A stretch of 64,000 bases of DNA from Clostridia bacterium (GTDB lineage Bacteria; Bacillota; Clostridia; Oscillospirales; CAG-272). A program made the translations under genes and the position numbers. The stretch is from contig JAGBCA010000050.1 of the NCBI GenBank assembly GCA_017938205.1, forward strand, positions 1 through 64,000, given 5' to 3'. Of this stretch, positions 51,266 through 59,884 are shown piece by piece; within the stretch, counting starts at the first letter, position 1; each line of letters starts with the position of its first letter. Below the pieces are notes generated by a model. It was not told where the DNA came from. It searched no databases and was given only the letters and a program-made list of their open reading frames with translations.

Positions 51266-52516
51266 TTAGTTCTCTTCTTTTTGATTCTTTTCATTGGATC
51301 GCGGACGCGGCTTTTTTCGATAAATACCAAGCTCGCCATCCATAATTGCTCCTGCAACAATTGCGGATTTTCCGTATTTCTGCCTTATATTATCAAGCGT
51401 TATTTCGATTTTCTCTTCTTTTTCATTGTTGCCACAGCCTGAATCAAAAAGTGATAATTGCTCCGATGCATCCTCCTTATTCAAAAGCCCAAGCGCGGTA
51501 ACCGTCAACATACGGATCGGCTTTTTGGACTTCCAGCCGTCAAGGAGGATCTCATACGCGCAGTTGCAGATTTCTTTTGCAAGATCCGTTGCCGCGCGCA
51601 GAGGCTTTTGCCTTTGGATCGTAATCAGGTTTTCATCCTTGATCTTGAGTGAAACCGTGGTACACACCAGCCCCTTTTCACGAAGCTTAGCACCGATCTG
51701 CTCCGAAAGATATAAAATGCCCGTGTAGCATTCCTCAAGATTCAAAAGATCCCTGCGAAAGGTATATCCCCTGCCTATGCTCTTGACCTCGTCCGTTGGC
51801 ACCGTTACGGGGCTATCCTCCTCGCCCGTGGCACTTTTATGAAGCATCAAGCCGTTTTTTCCAAAATGATATTCAAGGATCTGAACAGAGGCCGTAGCCA
51901 GATCACCGATGGTTCGGATCCCAAGATGCAAAAGCTGCTCCGCTGTTTTTTTACCGACAAAAAGAAGATCGGAAACCGGCAAGGGATATACAATGGATCG
52001 GAAGTTGTCCTCATCGATCACCGTAACCGCATCGGGCTTTTTATAATCGCTGCCAAGCTTCGCAAATGTTTTATTAAATGAAACACCGATCGAAACTGTG
52101 ATTCCGATCTCTTTCTTTATCTCTTGACGAATTCTTTCTGCAATCTGCTCGCCGCTGCCAAAAAGCTTATAGCTTGCCGTTACGTCAAGCCAGGATTCGT
52201 CAATTCCAAAGGGCTCTATCAGATCGGTGTATCGCGCATAGATCTCATTCACACGCCTCGAAAACTCCACGTAGCGATCATGATGCGGCTCTGCAATAAC
52301 GAGCTGAGGGCATTTCTTCATTGCGGAATGGATCGTCTCTGCCGTAATAATGCCGTAACGCTTTGCCTCTTCGTTTTTTGCAAGAACGATACCGTGGCGT
52401 TCCTCCCGGTTGCCACAAACCGCCATCGGAACACCTCGATAAGCGGGGTTCAGTACGGTTTCAACCGATGCAAAAAAGGAGTTGCAATCACAGTGCAGAA
52501 TCGTTCGCTTCGCCAT
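51266..52516 (-). CDS. dinB: DNA polymerase IV (Y-family)
   Basis: A 416-residue translesion polymerase. Catalytic segments are HCDCNSFFASVE (first metal aspartate), the steric-gate region and FGIDESWLDVT (second metal residues). Helix-hairpin-helix (LLFVGKKTAEQLLHLGIRTIGDL) and little-finger domains follow. Near the C-terminus EQLSLFD is a typical sliding-clamp-binding peptide. The final about 25 residues are charged and basic. GGAGGGG precedes the ATG. It begins 22 bases after the histidine kinase gene and may be co-transcribed with it; no LexA-type box was identified. Confidence 0.95.
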   Translation of the reverse strand: MAKRTILHCDCNSFFASVETVLNPAYRGVPMAVCGNREERHGIVLAKNEEAKRYGIITAETIHSAMKKCPQLVIAEPHHDRYVEFSRRVNEIYARYTDLIEPFGIDESWLDVTASYKLFGSGEQIAERIRQEIKKEIGITVSIGVSFNKTFAKLGSDYKKPDAVTVIDEDNFRSIVYPLPVSDLLFVGKKTAEQLLHLGIRTIGDLATASVQILEYHFGKNGLMLHKSATGEEDSPVTVPTDEVKSIGRGYTFRRDLLNLEECYTGILYLSEQIGAKLREKGLVCTTVSLKIKDENLITIQRQKPLRAATDLAKEICNCAYEILLDGWKSKKPIRMLTVTALGLLNKEDASEQLSLFDSGCGNNEKEEKIEITLDNIRQKYGKSAIVAGAIMDGELGIYRKKPRPRSNEKNQKEEN

Positions 52517-52537
52517 GTATCGCCCCTCCTTTTTTCA

Positions 52538-53995
52538 TCATTTGATACTATTTTTCGCCCTTTCAGCAGGCATTACTGTCTTTAAATCAAAATAGAACTC
52601 GCAGTTTTTGCCCTCCTCAGAGCGCACACGCAGCTGTTCTCCATGAGCATCCACCATGGTTTTTGAGATATATAGGCCAAGACCAACACCGGTTTTGTCA
52701 AGTCCTCTGCTTTTATCCGTTTTATAAAAGCGATCGAATACATATGGAAGATCCTCCGAAGAAATTCCCTGTCCCTCGTTGAACACGGAAACCGTGACCT
52801 TTCCCTCCTTCTCTTTTGTGAGAGAAATGCGAAGAAGCCCCCCTTCCGAGGAAAACTTGATTGCATTGTGACAAAGATTATAGATTACACGATGGATCGC
52901 ATCCTCATCGGCATGAACAAAGATCGAATCCTCCGCGACAAATTCAACCTCGATCTTCTTTTCATCGATCGGCTTTTCAAAAGATATTAGAATCAAGCGC
53001 GCCATCTCTGCAATATCAAAATCCGTAAAGTTGTATTTTTTATCACCGCTTTCAAGACGGGAAACGTCAAGCAATGTGTTAACCATACGAGATAACCGCT
53101 TTACTTCACCGGATACGATCTCCAAATAGTGATGATGCATTTCGGGCGGAATCACGCCGTTGTTGATATTGTCGATAAATCCTGCAATTACCGTCATCGG
53201 GGTGCGCAGGTCATGTGAAATGCTTTGAAGGAAGGATGCGCGCATTTTTTCAAGATTGTCAAGCGCCTCAGCCATCTGGTTGAAGGCCGTACCGAGCTGT
53301 GCGATCTCATCATCCCCCCAAACCTCAACACGCGCCGAGAAATCTCCTTTTGCATACCGCTTCGTGGCCTTCGTCATACTGCGCAAGGGATGCAAGATCC
53401 TCTCCGTTATAAAATAAATGATTACCAAACCCGCAAGCAGCATCCAAAGCGAGCACGTAATGACATTGTGACGCGTCACACTGATGATGGCATCCTCTTT
53501 GGCCGTGGACTTCAAGGTAATAACGTATCCGATCGGCTCTTCGTTTCCGTCAAGCGGCTTTGCATACGCACGGTATTTCTCCGCATCCCCCTTCGAAAGA
53601 GGGAGCACGGCAAACAAAAATTTTTCCTCATTTTCGGAGGTATAACGCTCAAAGACGGAAAGATCAAGCTTTTCTCCCTCTCTGTCCTTGATCGTGGAGA
53701 AAAGTATCTCGCCGGCCGAATCGCAAACGATTATGTTCTGATCCGTATTGATCTTAACTATGACCTCGATCGCGCCTTTATTCATTTCGGCAACGGCGGC
53801 AAGATCTTTGATATCGTGATCCAGAGGATCAAGGATGCTCGCCACGTTAGAGCTGGTTTTGCGCAAACGCTCATCACTGTCATCCGCGGTGTACTCGCGT
53901 ATCAAAGCCGTAAAAACAGAAGAAAGCATTATGATAAATACACCGAGTATGCACAAAAACGTGATGAAATACTTCGCGAAGGTTGATTTAGACAT
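52538..53995 (-). CDS. Membrane sensor histidine kinase (no adjacent response regulator)
   Basis: A 485-residue kinase. One N-terminal membrane helix (YFITFLCILGVFIIMLSSVF), an extracytoplasmic sensor of about 130 residues, a second helix (ITCSLWMLLAGLVIIYF), a HAMP linker (RILHPLRSMTKATKRYAKGDFSA region), HisKA with phospho-acceptor histidine in SISHDLRTPMTVIAGF, and HATPase with NLCHNAIKFS, GQGIS and GVGLGLYISK. The start at 53995 follows AAAGGAAG; the promoter at 54028-54056 would start transcription at about 54021, excluding a start at 54022. No response regulator lies on either side, so its partner must be elsewhere. Confidence 0.93.
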   Translation of the reverse strand: MSKSTFAKYFITFLCILGVFIIMLSSVFTALIREYTADDSDERLRKTSSNVASILDPLDHDIKDLAAVAEMNKGAIEVIVKINTDQNIIVCDSAGEILFSTIKDREGEKLDLSVFERYTSENEEKFLFAVLPLSKGDAEKYRAYAKPLDGNEEPIGYVITLKSTAKEDAIISVTRHNVITCSLWMLLAGLVIIYFITERILHPLRSMTKATKRYAKGDFSARVEVWGDDEIAQLGTAFNQMAEALDNLEKMRASFLQSISHDLRTPMTVIAGFIDNINNGVIPPEMHHHYLEIVSGEVKRLSRMVNTLLDVSRLESGDKKYNFTDFDIAEMARLILISFEKPIDEKKIEVEFVAEDSIFVHADEDAIHRVIYNLCHNAIKFSSEGGLLRISLTKEKEGKVTVSVFNEGQGISSEDLPYVFDRFYKTDKSRGLDKTGVGLGLYISKTMVDAHGEQLRVRSEEGKNCEFYFDLKTVMPAERAKNSIK

Positions 53996-54027
53996 TTTCG
54001 CACTTCCTTTTTTGATTTCCATCTTTA

Positions 54028-54056
54028 ATTATAACAGGACGCGATGTGCTTGTCAA
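54028..54056 (-). promoter_or_regulatory. Promoter of the histidine kinase-dinB unit
   Basis: Minus strand: TTGACA (54051-54056) and TATAAT (54028-54033) with a 17-base spacer, a perfect consensus. Confidence 0.88.
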
Positions 54057-54074
54057 ACTATTTTTTTAAATCCA

Positions 54075-54103
54075 TTGACATTATATTTAAAATATGATAA
54101 AAT
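54075..54103 (+). promoter_or_regulatory. Promoter of gltX
   Basis: TTGACA (54075-54080) and TAAAAT (54098-54103) with a 17-base spacer, 42 bases before the gltX ATG; divergent from the kinase promoter. Confidence 0.85.
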
Positions 54104-54145
54104 ACTATGTGAATTTCATTTTCATTAAATTTCGGAGGTAATATC

Positions 54146-55591
54146 ATGACCGTTACAAGATTTGCACCCAGTCCTACGGGTTATATGCATATTGGAAATC
54201 TGAGAACCGCTCTTTACGCTTATCTCATCACCAAGCACGACAATGGCAGATTTATTCTGCGCATTGAAGACACGGACAGAGAGCGCCTTGTTGAGGGGGC
54301 TGTTGACGTGATTAAAGACACCCTGAAAACCACGGGCTTACTTTGGGACGAGGGTCCCGAGGTTGGCGGTGATCACGGACCTTACGTGCAGAGTGACAGA
54401 AAGCCGATCTATATGGAATACGCCAAGAAGCTTGTTGATCTTGGCGCGGCTTATTACTGCTTCTGCACCAAGGAGCGTCTTGAGCAGCTGCACGAGGAGG
54501 ATGCAACGGGTGGATATGACCGCCATTGCCGCAATCTTTCCAAGGAAGAGGTCGAGAAAAATCTCGCGGCAGGCCTCCCCTTCGTTATTCGCCAAAAGAT
54601 GCCTCTTACCGGCGTCACGACCTATACGGATGCTGTATTTGGTGAAATATCCATGAACAACGAAGAGCTGCAGGACCAGATCCTTATGAAGGCAGACGGG
54701 TATCCTACTTACAATTTTGCACACGTAGTAGATGATTATCTGATGCAGGTAACGCACGTGGTTCGCGGCTCGGAATATCTGTCCTCCACCCCCAAATATG
54801 CTCTTCTTTACGATGCATTCGGGTGGGAAAGACCGACCTATGTGCATTTGCCGCTTCTGATGGGAAAAAATGCAGACGGAACAGTGTCCAAGCTTTCCAA
54901 GCGGCACGGTGCCGTTTCCTTTGCAGATCTCGTAAACGATGGTGTTTTGCCCAAAGCGATCATCAACTATATTGCACTTCTCGGCTGGTGTCCGAAGGAA
55001 AATCAGCAGGAGATCTTCTCGCTTGAGGATCTCAAGGGGCTCTTCTCTCTGGATGGAATCTCCAAATCTCCCGCCGTATTTGATTTTGAAAAGCTGCTTT
55101 GGTTTAACGGAGAATATCTGCGCGCCATGGACGATGCAGATTTCCTGAAAGTATCCGCTCGTTTCATCAAAAGCGAGATCCATGAAGATATTAACAAAAA
55201 CAAAATGCTCGCGCTCCTTAAGACGCGCATTTCCAAGCTTACCGAGCTTGACGAAAAAATGGCATTCTTCCTTGCTCTTCCCGACTATGATAAGGAGCTT
55301 TTCCTGAACAAAAAGAATAAGATCAACGAATTTGATACGGTCAAGACCGTCCTTTGCGCCGCAAAGGATGTTCTTACAAACGTCGAAAGCTTTGATAACG
55401 ACACGCTCTTTGCGGCCCTCGCTCCTCTGACAGAGAAGCTCGATCTAAAGACCGGAGCGATCATGTGGTGCATTCGCATTGCGGTCTCGGGTCTCTCTGC
55501 AACCCCGGGTGGCGCAACCGAGATCATGGAGGTCATCGGTAAAGAAGCAACACTTGCACGCATAGACTGTGCGCTTGCAAAGCTCGTATGA
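54146..55591 (+). CDS. gltX: Glutamyl-tRNA synthetase
   Basis: A 481-residue class Ib synthetase. The HIGH motif is HIGN within RFAPSPTGYMHIGNLRTALY, and the KMSKS loop is KLSKRHG. ILRIEDTDRERLVE and the anticodon-binding C-terminal domain are as expected. Length is normal. It may be discriminating or non-discriminating for tRNA-Gln, which cannot be decided here. TCGGAGG precedes the ATG. It opens a plus-strand series running through to rpsA, though the genes after it may have their own promoters. Confidence 0.97.
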   Translation: MTVTRFAPSPTGYMHIGNLRTALYAYLITKHDNGRFILRIEDTDRERLVEGAVDVIKDTLKTTGLLWDEGPEVGGDHGPYVQSDRKPIYMEYAKKLVDLGAAYYCFCTKERLEQLHEEDATGGYDRHCRNLSKEEVEKNLAAGLPFVIRQKMPLTGVTTYTDAVFGEISMNNEELQDQILMKADGYPTYNFAHVVDDYLMQVTHVVRGSEYLSSTPKYALLYDAFGWERPTYVHLPLLMGKNADGTVSKLSKRHGAVSFADLVNDGVLPKAIINYIALLGWCPKENQQEIFSLEDLKGLFSLDGISKSPAVFDFEKLLWFNGEYLRAMDDADFLKVSARFIKSEIHEDINKNKMLALLKTRISKLTELDEKMAFFLALPDYDKELFLNKKNKINEFDTVKTVLCAAKDVLTNVESFDNDTLFAALAPLTEKLDLKTGAIMWCIRIAVSGLSATPGGATEIMEVIGKEATLARIDCALAKLV

Positions 55592-55617
55592 TCACTCCAA
55601 CTCCTTCGAGGTGAAAT

Positions 55618-56475
55618 ATGGCAATTGATATTTCTCAACGCATACGGCGTAAATACTCTACCTTTTCAAAAGGGCAGAAGAAAATAGCCACTGCCATTTT
55701 ACAGGACTATGATAAGGTGGCATTTATGACCGCCGCGCGTCTCGGTCGCTTGGTTGGCGTTTCGGAATCCACCGTCGTTCGCTTTGCAGGTGAGCTCGGT
55801 TTTGAGGGCTATGCCGAGTTTCAACGCGCAGTGCAGGAGCTGATGCGCATAAAGCTCACTCCCAATCAGCGCATCGCCGTCACAAAGAACCGTGTCGGCC
55901 GCTTGGATATGATCGATTGCGTGATGGAAGCAGATATTAGAAAGATCCGCTACACCTTGAAGCACATCAACCGTGAACATTTTCACAATGCTGTCGGCGC
56001 TATTATCAGCGCAAGAAATATATACATTATGGGCGCGCGCAGCTCGGAGGCACTTGCCTATTTCTTAAAATACAATCTAACACTTATTTTTGACAACGTA
56101 AAATACGTGCAACCCACCTCCTCAGCCGAGTTATTCGAGCAGCTTCTTGCCATCAACGAGCAGGACGTTCTGATCGCCTTCTCCTTCCCACGTTATTTCA
56201 ACAAGATGATCAGCGCGGTGAAATTTGCAAAGCAGAGCAATGCCAAGGTCGTTGTTATTACCGATTCCGAGGTTTCTCCTCTCGCTGAGCACGCATCCTT
56301 TCTCCTCACAGCACAATCGGATATGGCTTCCTTCTCGGATTCACTTGTTGCACCTTTCAGCATTCTGAATGCACTGATTGCAGAGATCGCGCAGCAGATC
56401 GAGGGGCGTATCACCAGACGCTTTGAAAAGCTCGAAAAGGTGTGGGATGAATACAACGTATATTCCAAACGATAA
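55618..56475 (+). CDS. MurR/RpiR-family transcriptional regulator
   Basis: A 285-residue regulator with an N-terminal helix-turn-helix domain (AARLGRLVGVSESTVVRFAGELGFEGYAEFQ) and a C-terminal SIS sugar-phosphate-binding domain (AIISARNIYIMGARSSEALAYF, LIAFSFPRYFNKMISAVKFAKQSNAKVVVITD). This family senses phosphosugars. The target genes are unknown; it lies 26 bases after gltX and 17 before the HI0933-family flavoprotein. AGGTGAAAT precedes the ATG. Confidence 0.9.
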   Translation: MAIDISQRIRRKYSTFSKGQKKIATAILQDYDKVAFMTAARLGRLVGVSESTVVRFAGELGFEGYAEFQRAVQELMRIKLTPNQRIAVTKNRVGRLDMIDCVMEADIRKIRYTLKHINREHFHNAVGAIISARNIYIMGARSSEALAYFLKYNLTLIFDNVKYVQPTSSAELFEQLLAINEQDVLIAFSFPRYFNKMISAVKFAKQSNAKVVVITDSEVSPLAEHASFLLTAQSDMASFSDSLVAPFSILNALIAEIAQQIEGRITRRFEKLEKVWDEYNVYSKR

Positions 56476-56492
56476 AGGATACGATTCTTTTT

Positions 56493-57716
56493 ATGGATGA
56501 AACAACGAAAATTGCCGTGATCGGAGGCGGTGCGGCCGGGCTTATGGCCGCAGGAACGGCGGCTTCACTCGGTGCTGACGTTACGATCTTTGAGCACATG
56601 CAATATGTCGGGCGAAAGATCGGCATTACAGGCAAAGGCAGATGCAACGTAACAAACGCCTGCACTTTGCAGGAATTTATGGAAAACGTGCCAAGAAATC
56701 CGCGTTTTCTTTATGCCGCTCTTTCTGCATTGACCCCCGATGACACGATGCAGTTTTTTGAATCCCTCGGTGTAAAGCTCAAGGTGGAGCGCGCACGGCG
56801 CGTTTTTCCCGAAAGCGATAAGGCGGCCACCATCGTGAACGCACTTCGAAAATACACGCAAGGTACGAAAATCCTGCAAGAAAAGGTCACTTCTGTCACA
56901 AAAGAAGAAAAAGGGTTCATTATCAACGGAAACGATGCACGGATCTATGATAAGGTGATTCTTGCCACAGGTGGACGTTCATACCCCCGTACCGGGTCGG
57001 ACGGCTCGGGGCACCGTCTTGCACGAAAGCTTGGTCACACGGTAACGCCGCTTTCGCCCTCACTTGTGCCTCTTGAATCCCCCTCCCCTTACTGTGAAAG
57101 GATGCAGGGGCTTTCGCTCAAAAACGTTGGGATACGCATCGAAAAAGGCGGAAAGCTTCTCTATTCCGATTTTGGAGAAATGCTTTTTACCCATTTCGGT
57201 GTCAGCGGCCCGATGATCCTTTCCGCATCTGCGCATCTTTCGGGAGAAAGCCTTGATGGCGTTTCGCTTCTGATCGATTTCAAAAGTGCGCTCGATGAAA
57301 AAACGCTGGATGCACGTCTTATATCCATATTTGAGAAGGAAAGCAATAAGGATTTTGCCAATGCACTTTCTTCGCTTCTTCCCTCTACCGCTATTGACGT
57401 TTTTATCGATGCGTCCGGGATTCCGCCCCATAAAAAGGTGCGTGAGATCACCAAGGAGGAAAGACGGCGGCTTCTCTCGCTTCTCAAGAGCTTTTGCATT
57501 CCGCTCTCCGGATTTCGCCCGATCGAGGAAGCGATCATTACGCGTGGCGGGATCGAAGTGAAGGAGATCTCTCCCAAAACCATGGAATCAAAGATCTGCC
57601 CCGGCCTCTATCTCGCAGGCGAGATCATTGACGTTGATGCCTATACCGGCGGATACAATCTGCAGATTGCCTTTTCAACCGGATATTTGGCCGGAAAAAG
57701 TGCAGCAGAATATTAA
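56493..57716 (+). CDS. HI0933-family NAD(P)/FAD-dependent flavoprotein (BaiN-like)
   Basis: A 407-residue flavoprotein. It begins with the Rossmann loop VIGGGAAGLMAAGTAASLG, then the family hallmark GRKIGITGKGRCNVTNAC, an inserted substrate domain, and a C-terminus TGGYNLQIAFSTGYLAGKSA. Members include BaiN and 3-dehydro-bile-acid reductases, but the group is broad and widespread, so a bile acid role is only a possibility. It is in the usual Clostridia neighbourhood upstream of cmk and plsC. Confidence 0.9.
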   Translation: MDETTKIAVIGGGAAGLMAAGTAASLGADVTIFEHMQYVGRKIGITGKGRCNVTNACTLQEFMENVPRNPRFLYAALSALTPDDTMQFFESLGVKLKVERARRVFPESDKAATIVNALRKYTQGTKILQEKVTSVTKEEKGFIINGNDARIYDKVILATGGRSYPRTGSDGSGHRLARKLGHTVTPLSPSLVPLESPSPYCERMQGLSLKNVGIRIEKGGKLLYSDFGEMLFTHFGVSGPMILSASAHLSGESLDGVSLLIDFKSALDEKTLDARLISIFEKESNKDFANALSSLLPSTAIDVFIDASGIPPHKKVREITKEERRRLLSLLKSFCIPLSGFRPIEEAIITRGGIEVKEISPKTMESKICPGLYLAGEIIDVDAYTGGYNLQIAFSTGYLAGKSAAEY

Positions 57717-57732
57717 ACGCAAAGGAGCTACT

Positions 57733-59019
57733 ATGACTCATATTGCAATTGACGGTCCCGGAGGCGCCGGTAAATCCTCCGTCGCTAAGCTGATTGCAGC
57801 AAGGCTGAAATTTATATACGTTGACACCGGCGCGCTTTATCGAGCCGTTGGATACTACATGGTATCAAACGGGATCGCACCAAGTGACAAAGAAAAAGTG
57901 ATTGCCGCACTCCCATCTGTTAAGATCACCTTAAAATTCACCGACAAGCAGGAGCTTTATCTCTGCGGCAAGGACGTTGGAGATAAAATCCGTACCCCTG
58001 AAATATCTATGGCGGCAAGCACCGTCAGCGCAATTCCCGAGGTACGTGCCTTTTTGCTTGACACGCAACGAAATATCGCAAAAAAGAATAATGTCATTAT
58101 GGATGGACGCGATATAGGTACCGTTATCCTTCCCAAGGCGGATCTGAAGATTTTTCTGTTTGCTTCTCCCGAGGCGCGTGCACAGCGCCGATACGAGGAG
58201 CTGAAGAACAAGGGCGAGGTTACTACCTACGAGGCAGTGCTTGCAGAAATGAATGAGCGTGACAAGAATGATTCCACAAGAGCGACGGCCCCCTGCGTTC
58301 CCGCAGAGGATGCCATTTTGCTTGACAATTCCACGCTCGATCTCAACGGTACCGCGGATGCAATTATTTCACTTCTCGAAAAACGAAAAAAACTCACGAA
58401 AGAGATCCGCAACTACTCGTTTTGGAGAGCTATTCTCGGCGCACCGCTCCGTGTTCTCTTCGGGGTCAAGCTCATCGGAAAAGAAAATATCCCCAATGAG
58501 GGCGGTGTTCTGATCTGTGCAAACCACATTGGAATGCGTGACCCCGTTCTGTTGGCAGCCTCATATCCACGCCAGGTTCGTTTTCTTGCAAAAAAGGAGC
58601 TCTTCTCCGTGCCTATCATCCGCGGTATCATCACCGCGTTTGGCGCAATTCGCCTCGATCGCTCCACCAGCGACGTGGGCGCACTTAAAAAAGCCGAGGA
58701 AATGATACGATTCCGCCAAACGGTAGCCATCTTCCCACAGGGGCACAGAAATCCTTCTACCCCCGTAGGTGAAACCGAATTTAAGCGCGGTGCATCCTTT
58801 ATTGTATCTCATACAGGGTGCAGCGTTCTTCCCGTCTATATCCAAACCAAAAATCAAAAATACGGCCTTTTCCGCCGCGTGAAGCTCCACATCGGAAAGC
58901 TTATCCCCCCCGAGCAGTTATTGTCACGCGAGGGTGAAAGCGGTTACGAAGCCATCATTGATCGCATCCGCGAAGCCATCATTGACCTGGAAGCAAAGGC
59001 AAACGGAGAAGTCAAATAA
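57733..59019 (+). CDS. cmk-plsC: Fused cytidylate kinase and lysophosphatidic acid acyltransferase
   Basis: A 428-residue two-domain protein. Residues 1 to about 215 are a full cytidylate kinase: P-loop IDGPGGAGKSSVAK, VDTGALYRAVGYYM, MDGRDIGTVILPKADLKIFL and RYEELKNKGE. Residues about 225-428 are a PlsC acyltransferase with the NHIGMRDP motif (H265, D270) and FPQGHRNPS (corresponding to EGTRS). The kinase phosphorylates CMP/dCMP; the acyltransferase makes phosphatidic acid. No stop or frameshift separates the parts. Start at 57733 with AAAGGAG. In most Clostridia cmk and plsC are adjacent separate genes, so this is a fusion. ispH follows after one base. Confidence 0.93.
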   Translation: MTHIAIDGPGGAGKSSVAKLIAARLKFIYVDTGALYRAVGYYMVSNGIAPSDKEKVIAALPSVKITLKFTDKQELYLCGKDVGDKIRTPEISMAASTVSAIPEVRAFLLDTQRNIAKKNNVIMDGRDIGTVILPKADLKIFLFASPEARAQRRYEELKNKGEVTTYEAVLAEMNERDKNDSTRATAPCVPAEDAILLDNSTLDLNGTADAIISLLEKRKKLTKEIRNYSFWRAILGAPLRVLFGVKLIGKENIPNEGGVLICANHIGMRDPVLLAASYPRQVRFLAKKELFSVPIIRGIITAFGAIRLDRSTSDVGALKKAEEMIRFRQTVAIFPQGHRNPSTPVGETEFKRGASFIVSHTGCSVLPVYIQTKNQKYGLFRRVKLHIGKLIPPEQLLSREGESGYEAIIDRIREAIIDLEAKANGEVK

Positions 59020-59020
59020 T

Positions 59021-59884
59021 ATGGAAGTCATTCTTGCCAAAAATGCCGGCTTTTGTCCCGGCGTGAAGCGTGCGGTGGACAAAGCACTCGCATATAAAGA
59101 TGTTCCCCATACTTATACGCTCGGTGCTTTGATCCATAATCCCGTTTTTCTCAAAAGACTTGAGGATATTGGGATACGATCGATCGAATTCGATGAGATC
59201 CTCGCAGAGCTTGACGCTATTGCGCCCAAAACGATGCACCTCATTCTTCGAACGCACGGCGTTCCAAAGGAGCAGGAGACTGCACTTCGTGCGCTTGCAT
59301 CGGAGAGCGGACGGCTGGATATTATTGATATGACCTGTCCCTTCGTAAAAAATATTCACCGTATTGCCGAGGAGAATACGTCGGATAAAACAGCATTTAT
59401 CCATTTCTGCCACAAGGACCATCCCGAGGCGCTCGGCAACATGAGCTACGCAAAGGGAGAAAAATACGCCATTTCCTCCCTTGACGAGCTGAAAATGTTA
59501 AATTTAGATGGCAAAATTCCTATATTATGTTCACAAACGACCGAGAATTTGGTGGAATTTAAAAAAATTAAAAATTTTTTGAAAAACCTATATACAAATG
59601 CGATTTTTTTTGATACAATATGTAGTGTCACTGAAATCAGGCAAACCGAGGCCACTGCTCTCGCGAAGGTCTCAGATGGGATGATCGTGATCGGAGGAAA
59701 AAACAGCTCGAACACGCAAAAGCTTTTTGCACTATGTAAGGAGCACTGCAAAGAAACGATCTGCATTGAATCCGCATCCGAGATCCCGAAAGACTTCCCT
59801 ATTGGGAAACAAAAAATTGGTATAACTGCCGGTGCCTCCACGCCCGGCGATATAATAACGGAGGTTTTAAAACTATGGAAATGA
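59021..59884 (+). CDS. ispH: 4-hydroxy-3-methylbut-2-enyl diphosphate reductase
   Basis: A 287-residue [4Fe-4S] enzyme, the last step of the MEP isoprenoid pathway, making IPP and DMAPP. Cluster cysteines lie in AKNAGFCPGVKRA, DMTCPFVKN and TICSVTEIRQTEA. Substrate residues are in LGALIHNP, RTHGVPK, HPEALG, GGKNSSNT and TAGASTPGDII. I chose the ATG at 59021, which starts the conserved MEVILAKNAGFC; a reading from 58934 overlaps the fusion gene. The stop overlaps the rpsA start by ten bases. In some clostridia ispH and rpsA are fused; here they are separate but coupled. Confidence 0.96.
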   Translation: MEVILAKNAGFCPGVKRAVDKALAYKDVPHTYTLGALIHNPVFLKRLEDIGIRSIEFDEILAELDAIAPKTMHLILRTHGVPKEQETALRALASESGRLDIIDMTCPFVKNIHRIAEENTSDKTAFIHFCHKDHPEALGNMSYAKGEKYAISSLDELKMLNLDGKIPILCSQTTENLVEFKKIKNFLKNLYTNAIFFDTICSVTEIRQTEATALAKVSDGMIVIGGKNSSNTQKLFALCKEHCKETICIESASEIPKDFPIGKQKIGITAGASTPGDIITEVLKLWK

